The notes beneath the pieces are model-generated. The model was not told where the DNA came from. It searched no databases and saw only the letters and a list, made by a program, of their open reading frames with translations. A program made the position numbers and the translations under genes. A stretch of 64,000 bases of DNA from CAYFVU01 sp964594775 (lineage in GTDB: Bacteria; Spirochaetota; Spirochaetia; DSM-16054; Sediminispirochaetaceae), in NCBI GenBank assembly GCA_964594775.1, contig CAZQNO010000005.1, positions 11,760 through 75,759 of the forward strand. The letters run 5' to 3'. Below are positions 14,742 to 22,907 of this stretch, piece by piece. The stretch's first letter is position 1; each line of letters opens with the position of its first letter.

Positions 14742-17088
14742 TTTCTTCCTCCCCCAAAGCGTCCAGAATGTCTTCCGGCAGAATCGGCAGTTTGGTGAAT
14801 CTTATGCCGATGGCGTTTTGCACCGCCGATGCAACTGCCGCCGGTACCGGATTAAAGGCCGCCTCTCCTATACCCTTTGCTCCAAGGGGTCCGGTCGGTT
14901 CGTAGGTATCGGCAAAAATCACCTTGAAGTTCTCCGGGTCCGGCATCTCGTCGATCCCCAGCATCTTGTAGTCCAGCATAGAGCCGTTGTTCTTCAACCT
15001 GCCGCTCTTCTCGTCGTAGGGAGTGTCTTCCATAAGAGCCATTCCCGCTCCCCGATAAAAACCGCCGTGGACCTGTCCCTTTGCCAAGCCGGGGTTTATT
15101 ACCGTTCCCGCGTCGCTGCCTCCCACGACCCGAATAATTCGCACCAAACCTGTAGCGGTATCCACCTCTAGCTCTACGAAGTAGGTGGTATATGCGGGCG
15201 GACAGGCGGTCTTTCGGATGCTCTTGGAAAAAATGGCCGTTCCCCAGTCCTTGTTCATCGCATGCTCTGCGACCTCCGCGAGGGTGGCATTCTTCTCCGG
15301 ATTACCCTGCACAGATATGACCGTCTCGCCGCTAGTCTGGTCGTAATGCAGCTTCAAGGCATCGGGATAGGTGTCTAAATAGCGGGAGGCGAACTGGAGC
15401 AAGATTGCCTTTGCCTCCTTTGCCACCTCATGCGCCGCGCCGGCGCCGCAGTAGACTCCCCGCGTTGCGTGGGTACACACATCGTACCCGGTCGACCGGG
15501 TATCGGCGGGAGAAATTCCTACCTTGTCGAAGGGTACTTGAAACTCTTCGGCGACAAGCTTTGCCGCCGCATCGAGGGTGCCGCCTCCCTGGTCCATCAG
15601 CGCCGTGAGCACGTCGATGGAACCGTCTTCATTCACCTTCACCTGGACTGTTGTGTAGTCCTTGACCTCGCCCGGCACCGGTGCGCCGGTTCCCGAGGTA
15701 TGAAATCCCCGGGCGAATCCGATTCCCCGCCGATACCGTCCCTTCTTCTTCTCCGGAGGCAGCCGGTCGTAAAAACCTATCTCTGCGGCTCCCCGTTTGA
15801 GGAGTTCCACCACACCGTCGGAATAGATGGGCGACTTGACCGTGGGTCCCTGGCCCCAGAATATTTCTCCTAAGCCGACGTAATTCTTGATCCGCAGCTC
15901 TATGGGATCCATACCGAGTTTTTCGGCCAGCATATCCATAGTCGCTTCGACGCCGAAGGTCACCTGCGGGGCGCCGTAGCCCTGCATGGCGCAGGTTGGA
16001 ACTTTGTTGGTATACACCGCCGTTCCCTCGTAGTTCATATTCTCCATACGGTAGAGGGAATGCCAGAAACCGCTCATCACTCCCAGATAGGCGAGCGCCT
16101 GAATGTGATGACAGCCGATGTCTATCGTTGCCGTCATGTGACCGGCAACGAGGCTTCCGTCCTTCCGTGCCCCGACCTTCAGCCGGTATTTCGAAGGATA
16201 CCGCACGTGATCGTACAGGTCCTCCTCGCGTGACTGAGTGATCTTGACCGGTTTTCCCGACTTAAGGGCAAGGGCAACGCTTATGAGGATGACCGGGTTG
16301 CTGTGTATCCCCGAACCGAAGTGGCCGCCGCCGGTAATGCGCACCACATTGACCTTGTTGAGGGGGAGGGAAAAGAGCTTTCCGATGAGTATCCGGGTGT
16401 TGTGGACCGCCTGAGTGGTCGGCCACACGGTAACGCCTCCGTCGGGTTCCGGCTTGGCGACACTGGCCCTCGGTTCGAGCTGGCAGTGGTACTGCCGCGG
16501 TGTCTCGAACTCGTTCTCAACGATGACGTCCGCCTCCTTGAATCCTGCATCTATATCCCCTTCGTTTACTTCGCGGGTGCAGGCAATGTTGTTTTTGATT
16601 TTTATCTCTTTCTCTTGGAGGTACACCTTCTCGTGTATGAGATTCTCCTCAGCGGCAAGTGCCTCGTCCATCGTCATGTAAGCGGGCAGGAGCTCCCACT
16701 CTACCTTTACCGCCTCGGCGGCCCTTTCGGCGAGCTCCTCGCTTTCGGCAGCTACGGCACCGTAGAAATCACCGACCTGCCGCACACGTTCATCGAAAAG
16801 CCGCCAATCTTTGTAGGTCCCGCTGGGTATCGATACGAGACGGGGATTAAAAAATTCCCGACTCGTATCGCCGGCCCCTATGCAGACGGCACCCATCTTT
16901 TCGGCCTCTGAAAAATCTATTGATTTTATTTTCGCATGAGGATGGGGCGACCGGAGAATCCTTCCGTGAAGCATATCGTCGAAATAGAGGTCCGACGGAT
17001 ACTTTTCCCTTCCCATTGCCCGCGCCCTGCCTTCCTTGCGCGGAAAATCCTTACCGAGAAATTCGTAGTCTTTTCGTTTTTCTGTCAT
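14734..17088 (-). CDS. Xanthine-dehydrogenase-family molybdopterin-binding subunit (set B, divergent active site)
   Basis: A 784-residue Mo-hydroxylase large subunit, only loosely similar to set A. The catalytic glutamate is kept (E742 in KGIGEAA), but the glycine-rich Moco loop reads GGGHFGSG (253-260) instead of GGGFGGK. The substrate-binding loop reads MQGYGAPQ (368-375), with glutamine in place of the arginine that orients xanthine. This suggests a different substrate, for example another N-heterocycle or a nicotinate-like acid. The start overlaps the IclR stop (ATGA), so the regulator and both hydroxylases are co-transcribed. It is followed by its own FAD and [2Fe-2S] subunits. Confidence 0.88.
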   Translation of the reverse strand: MTEKRKDYEFLGKDFPRKEGRARAMGREKYPSDLYFDDMLHGRILRSPHPHAKIKSIDFSEAEKMGAVCIGAGDTSREFFNPRLVSIPSGTYKDWRLFDERVRQVGDFYGAVAAESEELAERAAEAVKVEWELLPAYMTMDEALAAEENLIHEKVYLQEKEIKIKNNIACTREVNEGDIDAGFKEADVIVENEFETPRQYHCQLEPRASVAKPEPDGGVTVWPTTQAVHNTRILIGKLFSLPLNKVNVVRITGGGHFGSGIHSNPVILISVALALKSGKPVKITQSREEDLYDHVRYPSKYRLKVGARKDGSLVAGHMTATIDIGCHHIQALAYLGVMSGFWHSLYRMENMNYEGTAVYTNKVPTCAMQGYGAPQVTFGVEATMDMLAEKLGMDPIELRIKNYVGLGEIFWGQGPTVKSPIYSDGVVELLKRGAAEIGFYDRLPPEKKKGRYRRGIGFARGFHTSGTGAPVPGEVKDYTTVQVKVNEDGSIDVLTALMDQGGGTLDAAAKLVAEEFQVPFDKVGISPADTRSTGYDVCTHATRGVYCGAGAAHEVAKEAKAILLQFASRYLDTYPDALKLHYDQTSGETVISVQGNPEKNATLAEVAEHAMNKDWGTAIFSKSIRKTACPPAYTTYFVELEVDTATGLVRIIRVVGGSDAGTVINPGLAKGQVHGGFYRGAGMALMEDTPYDEKSGRLKNNGSMLDYKMLGIDEMPDPENFKVIFADTYEPTGPLGAKGIGEAAFNPVPAAVASAVQNAIGIRFTKLPILPEDILDALGEEEND

Positions 17089-17846
17089 CCCGAAGTCATA
17101 CTCCCTTTAATCAGGTTTTCCGATATCATTTTACTCGCCTTTAAAAGACGAAGGGCCTTCTCCTTCATGGTATCTTCATCCAATCGAGCCGAGGTTCCGA
17201 CAAGACCTAGTGCGCCGGTTACCGCGCCGAAGCGGTTGAAAACCGGTGTGGCCACGGCATTGATCCCTTCGTGGTACTCACCGAAGTTGTAGGCAATATG
17301 GGTGCGAGTTATTTCTCTCAGCTCCTTCTCCAGTCCGTCGATGTCGATTGTTGTTCTTTCCGTATACGGCCGCAGGCTCAGTTTCTTGTAGAGTTCCCGT
17401 CTATCGTATTCCGGCAGAAAGGCAAAGGCCGCCTTTCCCGCCGCCGAACAGTGCAGCGGCATCAGCTCCCCCAGACCCACGGCTATCCTGGTATTCACCG
17501 AACCCCTCACATCGACAACGACACAATAGTCTCCGTTCATCTTTGCGAAGTAGACTGTCTCCTCGATCTTCGTATACAATTCATCAAGAACGGGGCGGGT
17601 GAAGGATACCTCGTCGGAGGTAGCCAGAAGGGTCTGAGCAAAACGCAGATGCGCATAGCCGAGAAAATACTTCATGTCGCCGTCCCGCCGGTACACGAAG
17701 TCGTACTTTCTCAGAGAAGAAAGAATGCGTGAACAGGTCGAGGGCGGGAGGCCCAACTCGGTGCTGATCTCCTTGTTAGTAGATCCGCTCTGAGATCTTT
17801 GTTGAAGTATTTCCAGAATGCGGTAAATTTTACCGATGTCAGGCAC
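17085..17846 (-). CDS. IclR-family transcriptional regulator
   Basis: A 253-residue protein. The winged helix lies in residues 1-65 (TNKEISTELGLPPSTCSRILSSL, cut here to its core), followed by a GAF-like effector domain with GELMPLHCSAAGKAAFA (about 133-149), the usual IclR ligand-pocket stretch. It starts with GTG, AGGGGG lying 8 bases upstream. It heads the six-gene Mo-hydroxylase operon and is divergent from the Liv-type transporter. It is therefore a good candidate to control both through the shared intergenic region. The ligand is not known. Confidence 0.92.
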   Translation of the reverse strand: MPDIGKIYRILEILQQRSQSGSTNKEISTELGLPPSTCSRILSSLRKYDFVYRRDGDMKYFLGYAHLRFAQTLLATSDEVSFTRPVLDELYTKIEETVYFAKMNGDYCVVVDVRGSVNTRIAVGLGELMPLHCSAAGKAAFAFLPEYDRRELYKKLSLRPYTERTTIDIDGLEKELREITRTHIAYNFGEYHEGINAVATPVFNRFGAVTGALGLVGTSARLDEDTMKEKALRLLKASKMISENLIKGSMTSG

Positions 17847-17868
17847 CTTCTTTTCCCCCTTTTATTGA

Positions 17869-18027
17869 GGGTACCTTTTATGCAAATATGCTGTCAAGCA
17901 ATAGTTGAAACACAGTTTCAGTTATTGGAACAACAAATAGGGTTTTTTCTTTTAGTTCCATTATACGGCACTGTTTATCAAAAACTGGAATTATCTTTTG
18001 ACAGATTTTAAAATGATAGTGTACCCT
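17869..18027. promoter_or_regulatory. Divergent promoters and IclR-type half-sites between regulator and transporter
   Basis: On the plus strand, TTGACA (17998-18003) and TACCCT (18022-18027) are 18 bases apart. On the minus strand, TTGACA (17897-17892) is 18 bases from TACCCT (17873-17868), so the two promoters share the same core. Between them lie the inverted repeat TGAAA-N5-TTTCA (17906-17920) and GGAAC/GTTCC half-sites at 17925-17931, 17955-17960 and 17986-17990. IclR regulators bind palindromes of this general form. Confidence 0.55.
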
Positions 18028-18055
18028 GAACTAGATACTTCCAAAGGAGGATTGT

Positions 18056-19225
18056 ATGAAGAAGATTCTAGCTATTCTCATTGTCTTTCTTCTCCTCGGA
18101 ACCGTGAGTGTATTCGCGGGAGGACAGAAAGAAGAAACGGTAAAGGTCGCATTTCTCGGCCCCCTCACAGGCGACAATGCCGCACAGGGTATGGGCGCGC
18201 GAAACTGTTTCGACCTGGCAGTTAAGGAGGCCAACAGGTCAGGAGATTTCGACTATACCATCGAGATGCTCTCTCTCGATGATGCATCGGATCCCGCCAC
18301 CGGAGCGAATGCGGCGAACAAAGCCGTCTCCGATCCCGATGTGGCAGCAGCAGCCGGTCATTGGAACAGCCCCGTTGCTCGTGCGACGATACCCGTCTTC
18401 CAGGAAAACGGTATTCCCCTCGTTATCTGGGGTGCCATTGGGACCGACCTCACCGACAAGTTTGGCAAGATGTATTCTGAGATCACTCGTGTGTGTCCGA
18501 AACTCGATGCGGAAAACGAATACCTCGCCGAGTTTCTCATCGATCAGGATGCCGAAACCTTCTGCATTATTCACGACACCTCTTCCTACGGTACCGACTG
18601 TCAAACCTTCATGGAAAAGGCGGTTAAGAGCAGAGGCGGAGAGATCTTATCCGTAGACGGGATAAACGTGGGAGAGAAGGATTTTATGTCGCTCCTCACC
18701 AAGATCAAAGAAATCGATCCCGACGTTCTCTACTACGGTGGTGTGGTTACCGAGGCGGCCCTCCTGCGCGTACAGATGGTGAAATCCGGCATGACCGACA
18801 TGGTCTATGCGGGAATTTCCGGTCTTGCCGACGAAAAGTTCAACGAAATTGCCGGTGATGCGGCCGAAGGAACCGTTATAATCAAACCCGGAGACCCGTC
18901 GAAGGTTAAGGGATGGGACGAGTTCGTCGCCGCCTACGATGCGGAGAATTATTCCGAACCGATGGGTGCCTATGGTCAGTACGCGTACGATGCTGCCGGC
19001 GTTATTCTTGCGGCCATGAAGAAGGTCGGCCCGGATCCCGCAGCCCTCGTCGATGCCATTCGCAAGATCGAATACAAGGGGCTTCTCGGCACCTACAGGT
19101 TCGATGAAACCGGACAGACGACCCTCCTCGACATGACCAGGCTTGTCAGTCAGGACGGCAGCTGGGTAGAATGGGACAAATCGGACTATGCATCGGGCAG
19201 TAAATCCCTTCCCGGTCTCAAATAG
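18056..19225 (+). CDS. Branched-chain-amino-acid-type ABC transporter substrate-binding protein
   Basis: A 389-residue LivJ-type periplasmic protein. A signal peptide (residues 1-22, MKKILAILIVFLLLG, ending VFA-GG) has no lipobox cysteine. The mature part begins GGQKEE, a spirochaete-style start. The Peripla_BP_6 core opens with VAFLGPLTGDNAAQGMG (about 31-47), which forms the first ligand-binding loop. It has AAGGAGG before the ATG. It is the first gene of a liv-type operon but is separated from the permeases by a hairpin. Such proteins bind Leu/Ile/Val but also urea, amides, aromatic acids or hydroxy acids. The neighbouring IclR regulator, Mo-hydroxylases and racemase leave the ligand open. 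Confidence 0.9.
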   Translation: MKKILAILIVFLLLGTVSVFAGGQKEETVKVAFLGPLTGDNAAQGMGARNCFDLAVKEANRSGDFDYTIEMLSLDDASDPATGANAANKAVSDPDVAAAAGHWNSPVARATIPVFQENGIPLVIWGAIGTDLTDKFGKMYSEITRVCPKLDAENEYLAEFLIDQDAETFCIIHDTSSYGTDCQTFMEKAVKSRGGEILSVDGINVGEKDFMSLLTKIKEIDPDVLYYGGVVTEAALLRVQMVKSGMTDMVYAGISGLADEKFNEIAGDAAEGTVIIKPGDPSKVKGWDEFVAAYDAENYSEPMGAYGQYAYDAAGVILAAMKKVGPDPAALVDAIRKIEYKGLLGTYRFDETGQTTLLDMTRLVSQDGSWVEWDKSDYASGSKSLPGLK

Positions 19226-19246
19226 TTAGGCATATTCAATCTAATT

Positions 19247-19276
19247 CCGGCTGCGGATTTATTCCGCAGCCGGTTT
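19247..19276 (+). terminator. Intra-operon hairpin after the binding-protein gene
   Basis: CCGGCTGCGGA (19247-19257) pairs perfectly with TCCGCAGCCGG (19263-19273) over a TTTAT loop, followed by TTTA. With such a short T-run it is probably a partial terminator or 3'-end stabiliser that lets the binding protein be made in excess over the membrane subunits. Confidence 0.65.
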
Positions 19277-19310
19277 ACTCTATATCTTCACCAGGAAAAA
19301 GGAGAGGAAG

Positions 19311-20237
19311 TTGTTAATAACCCTTCTGTCTCAGATTAAAAACTTTACCATGCTCGGTCTTCAATACTCTCTTATTGCTATAGGTTTTACCCTGTTCTTC
19401 GGGATACTTCACGTGGTGGTCTTTTGTCACGGTGGCTTTTACATCCTCGGGACCTTTATTGGAACGGCCCTGCTCTCTCTTGCTCTCGGATTCAGCGGGA
19501 CCTCGCCCCTGCTCTTCGCCGTTACGGCCTTTCTCGCTCTATTTCTCGCAATGATTCTCACCGGCGTGGTAGGAGTGGCGGCGGAGAGGGTGACGATACG
19601 ACCATTTCGCAATGCGCCTATCGTCATGTCTATTCTTACCACCTTTGCCGCCGGCATCATCATCGAACAACTTTTGAAACTCTTCTATCCGGAGGGGTCG
19701 AATCCGCAGGTCTTTCCCGACCTCTTTCCCAATGTCGGTGTCTCATTCGGCAACTTCCACCTCTCCCTCAACGAAATTGTTATTTTTATCGTTGCGATAA
19801 TCTGTTTATTTATCATGTTTCTCTTCATCAAGAAAACTAAAATGGGCTCACATATAGTTGCAATCTCCCAGGATTTTGAGGCGGCGTCCATGATGGGTAT
19901 AGACGTAAATAAGACCGTTGCCGTTACTTTTTTTATCGGTGCGGCCCTCGCCTCAATAGCCGGATTCATGAACGGCGTATACTACAAAATATTCAGATAC
20001 GACATGGGGATGACCGCCGGAATAAAGGGTTTTTCCTCCGCCGTTGTGGGCGGACTCGGCTCGGTCTTCGGGGCGGTTATCGGCGGTTTTCTCATGGCTT
20101 TTGTAGAAACATTCTCTGCTGCCTACATACCGGGCGGCTCTTCCATCCGTGATGTCTTCAGTTTTCTCGTGGTACTTCTCTTTCTCATATTCAAACCGAA
20201 CGGCATCCTCGGAAAAATCGAGATGGAAAAGGTCTAG
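19311..20237 (+). CDS. livH: Branched-chain-type ABC transporter permease LivH
   Basis: A 308-residue membrane protein with about eight hydrophobic helices and the BPD_transp_2 pattern (VVFCHGGFYILG at about 33-44, then GVDVNK-type cytoplasmic loop SMMGIDVNKTVAVTFFIG and SAVVGGLGSVFGAVIGG). It begins at TTG with GGAGAGG 2-9 bases upstream. It forms the transmembrane channel together with LivM. The gene follows the binding protein after the 11-base-stem hairpin and precedes livM by 9 bases. Confidence 0.9.
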   Translation: MLITLLSQIKNFTMLGLQYSLIAIGFTLFFGILHVVVFCHGGFYILGTFIGTALLSLALGFSGTSPLLFAVTAFLALFLAMILTGVVGVAAERVTIRPFRNAPIVMSILTTFAAGIIIEQLLKLFYPEGSNPQVFPDLFPNVGVSFGNFHLSLNEIVIFIVAIICLFIMFLFIKKTKMGSHIVAISQDFEAASMMGIDVNKTVAVTFFIGAALASIAGFMNGVYYKIFRYDMGMTAGIKGFSSAVVGGLGSVFGAVIGGFLMAFVETFSAAYIPGGSSIRDVFSFLVVLLFLIFKPNGILGKIEMEKV

Positions 20238-20246
20238 GAGGAGCAG

Positions 20247-21416
20247 ATGAAGCTACAACCTACAAAACTACTGCCGATTGCGGCTGTGCTCACAGCCTTT
20301 CTCTTTGTCATTCTCTTTATGATGTCGGAAAGCATCTTTTCCGGTCTGCTAATAATCCTTCTTGCAGCGTCGGGGGCCTACGTTGTGTGGAGGACCCGTA
20401 ATCTAAGAGAGAACATACAGAGCGGCTTCAAACAGCACGGGAAAAGCTTGTATTTACTAATAGGGCTTTTCATTTTGCTGTTCCCCTTCTTCTTTCTTAG
20501 AAACGCCTACATCATTCACATTCTTACGCTCTCATTTATCTATGCCATAGCCGTTATCGGTCTCAATATACAAATTGGGAGTACGGACATTGTGAACTTC
20601 GCACAGGGCGCCTTTATGGGAATAGGCGGATACACTTCGGCCCTTTTGACGGTAAATCTTGATCTTTCTTTTTGGTTCGGCCTTATTGCCGCCATCGTCA
20701 TAAGCGGTCTTTTCGGCCTCCTTTTGGGGCTTCCAACGCTAAAAACCCGCGAGTTCCACCTCTCGCTCGTTACCATCGCCTTTGCCTACATTGCCTATCT
20801 TCTCATTCTCAACATGAAGTGGACGGGCGGACCGAACGGGATAGTGAGCATACCGAAGCCGGAGTTATTCGGCTTCTCCTTTGCCACACGGATCGTTCTC
20901 GGCAACTACGTCTTTAGCGGCACGTTCTTCTACTATTACTTGGTACTCATTGCATTGACCTTCTCCTTTATCATTGCCAGGAGGCTGCACTACTCTTGGC
21001 TTGGACTCGGTTGGAATGCCATAAGAGACGACGAGATCGCCGCCCGGTGTTACGGGGTAAACTTTAATCTTATTAAGCTTTCCACCTTTATTATTGGCGC
21101 CGCATATGCAGGCTTAGCCGGTTGCCTCTACGCACATTTCGTTGGCTTTATATCTCCAGAGAGTCTCACCTTCTCTCTCGGCCTCACCATGGTCGGAATG
21201 GTGATTTTAGGCGGTATGGACAACATCGGCGGAGTGATACTCGGCGCAGTTCTTCTCATCATCATACCCGAGAAATTCCGCGCCTTTCAGGACTTCAGAC
21301 TCCTCTTCTACGGGGTGGTAATCATCCTCATGCTCCTCTTCCGACCTGCCGGACTCATTCCAAAGCGTGTCCGCTTCTACCGATCGAAAAAGGAGAGAAT
21401 CGATGAAAACAAATGA
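20247..21416 (+). CDS. livM: Branched-chain-type ABC transporter permease LivM
   Basis: A 389-residue membrane protein. Residues 1-80 hold extra hydrophobic segments and a basic loop. The LivM core then follows with IQIGSTDIVNFAQGAFMGIGG (core NFAQGAFMGIGGY), GLPTLKTREFHLSLVTIAFA-type loop and SLGLTMVGMVILGG near 312-325. It pairs with LivH. It overlaps the start of livG by 14 bases. The length is at the upper end for the family because of the N-terminal segment. Confidence 0.9.
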   Translation: MKLQPTKLLPIAAVLTAFLFVILFMMSESIFSGLLIILLAASGAYVVWRTRNLRENIQSGFKQHGKSLYLLIGLFILLFPFFFLRNAYIIHILTLSFIYAIAVIGLNIQIGSTDIVNFAQGAFMGIGGYTSALLTVNLDLSFWFGLIAAIVISGLFGLLLGLPTLKTREFHLSLVTIAFAYIAYLLILNMKWTGGPNGIVSIPKPELFGFSFATRIVLGNYVFSGTFFYYYLVLIALTFSFIIARRLHYSWLGLGWNAIRDDEIAARCYGVNFNLIKLSTFIIGAAYAGLAGCLYAHFVGFISPESLTFSLGLTMVGMVILGGMDNIGGVILGAVLLIIIPEKFRAFQDFRLLFYGVVIILMLLFRPAGLIPKRVRFYRSKKERIDENK

Positions 21417-22200
21417 TACTCACCTGCTGCACGCATCGGGTATAGTCATGCAGTTCGGTGGACTCAAGGCACTCAACGATATTGACGTCATGGTGAAAGA
21501 AAACGAGGTCCTTGGGGTAATTGGTCCGAACGGCTCAGGAAAGACTACTTTTTTCAATGTAATAACGGGCATTTATACGCCAACCGCAGGAACTATTCGG
21601 TTTGCGGGACAAAACCTCGCCGGCCTAAAGCCGCAGGAGATCGCCCGTTTGGGCATCCTCAGAACATTTCAAAATTCACGATTGTGGAACGAGCTGAGCA
21701 TACTCGACAATCTTCTCCTCGGAATGTGGCTCAAACCGAGACCCGGCCTCTTCAGCGCCCTCTTTAAAAGAGAGGAATTGGAAAATGATTTTCTGGAAAA
21801 GATCGATAGAGCCGTTTCCCTGGCACGTATTTTCAATGAAGAATTGGCAAAAAATCCCTATCGGTTGATCAAGGAGCTGCCTCTTGTGGATCGGCGGCGT
21901 ATCGAAATATGCAGAGCACTTCTGGCCGATCCCCACCTTCTCTTACTGGACGAACCGTCCGCCGGTATGGATCACGGCGAAACCCAAGAACTGATGGACG
22001 ACATAAAGAAAATAAAAGAGAGCCGTGAACGTGTCGGTATCATAATCATTGAACACGACATGAGTGTCATTTCCCGCATCGCCGAACGGGTTGTTGCCTT
22101 TAATTTCGGCAAGAAAATCGCGGAAGGAAGTTTTGACGAGGTAAAGATGAATACGGAAGTAAAAGAAGCGTACCTGGGGAAAGAATATGTCGGTGCTTAA
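21403..22200 (+). CDS. livG: Branched-chain-type ABC transporter ATPase LivG with degenerate signature motif
   Basis: A 265-residue ATPase. Walker A is GPNGSGKTT, Walker B LLLLDEP, and the switch histidine lies in IIIEHDM. Where LivG normally has LAYGQQRRLEIAR, this protein reads ELPLVDRRRIEICR, so the LSGGQ-type signature glycines are absent. I started at MKTNDTHLL with GGAG upstream, overlapping livM by 14 bases; an in-frame ATG 12 codons earlier lies inside livM. It powers transport as a heterodimer with LivF, whose own signature is intact. Two-gene ABC heterodimers often keep only one canonical ATP site. Confidence 0.88.
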   Translation: MKTNDTHLLHASGIVMQFGGLKALNDIDVMVKENEVLGVIGPNGSGKTTFFNVITGIYTPTAGTIRFAGQNLAGLKPQEIARLGILRTFQNSRLWNELSILDNLLLGMWLKPRPGLFSALFKREELENDFLEKIDRAVSLARIFNEELAKNPYRLIKELPLVDRRRIEICRALLADPHLLLLDEPSAGMDHGETQELMDDIKKIKESRERVGIIIIEHDMSVISRIAERVVAFNFGKKIAEGSFDEVKMNTEVKEAYLGKEYVGA

Positions 22201-22897
22201 GGTCGAACATGTTTCAACGAGCTTCGGAAAGATCAAGATGCTTCAGGATGTCTCCTTCACCGTTGAGCAGGGTGAAGCGGTCTGTCTTCTCGGCTCCAAC
22301 GGTTCGGGAAAAAGCACCACCATCCGCACCATTATCGGACTGATCTCCCCCGATGAGGGAAGCATCCATTTCAACGATACGAGAATTGATGGAAAAAAAA
22401 CCAACGAGATAATCCGAGACGGTATTTCTATCGTTCCGGAGGGGCGAAGAATTTTTCCCCGTATGACGGTGCGGCAGAATCTCACCGTCGGCTTAGCCGA
22501 GGATTTCCCGGATGAACAGAAAAAGGAAGATATGGAACGGGTTTTTTCACTCTTCTCCGTACTAAACGAACGCATGCATCAAAATGCCGGAACGCTCTCG
22601 GGAGGAGAGCAGGCCATGCTCGCCATCGGAAGAGCCATGGTCCAGAGACCGAAACTCCTCATCTTAGATGAGCCGTCCTTCGGCCTTGCCCCGCTCTTGG
22701 TCGAACAGTTCTATGAGACCATCGATAATCTGCGGAAGGAGGGTTTAACGATCTTTCTTTCGGAACAGAACGCCGGCAAGGCGCTTTCCATTTCCGACCG
22801 CGGCTACGTTCTGCAGAAGGGCGCCATCATTGCCTCGGGCAGTACGGAGGAACTCCGTAATAACGACGTAGTAAAGAAAGCGTATCTCGGACAGTAG
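22187..22897 (+). CDS. livF: Branched-chain-type ABC transporter ATPase LivF
   Basis: A 236-residue ATPase with Walker A GSNGSGKST (about 35-43), the LivF-typical VPEGRRIFPRMTV near 80-92, a full signature LSGGEQAML and Walker B LLILDEPSFGLAP. It overlaps livG by 14 bases and is followed after 10 bases by the LarA-type gene, so all six genes are probably one operon. It partners LivG. Confidence 0.93.
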   Translation: MSVLKVEHVSTSFGKIKMLQDVSFTVEQGEAVCLLGSNGSGKSTTIRTIIGLISPDEGSIHFNDTRIDGKKTNEIIRDGISIVPEGRRIFPRMTVRQNLTVGLAEDFPDEQKKEDMERVFSLFSVLNERMHQNAGTLSGGEQAMLAIGRAMVQRPKLLILDEPSFGLAPLLVEQFYETIDNLRKEGLTIFLSEQNAGKALSISDRGYVLQKGAIIASGSTEELRNNDVVKKAYLGQ

Positions 22898-22907
22898 GGG
22901 GCCCGAT

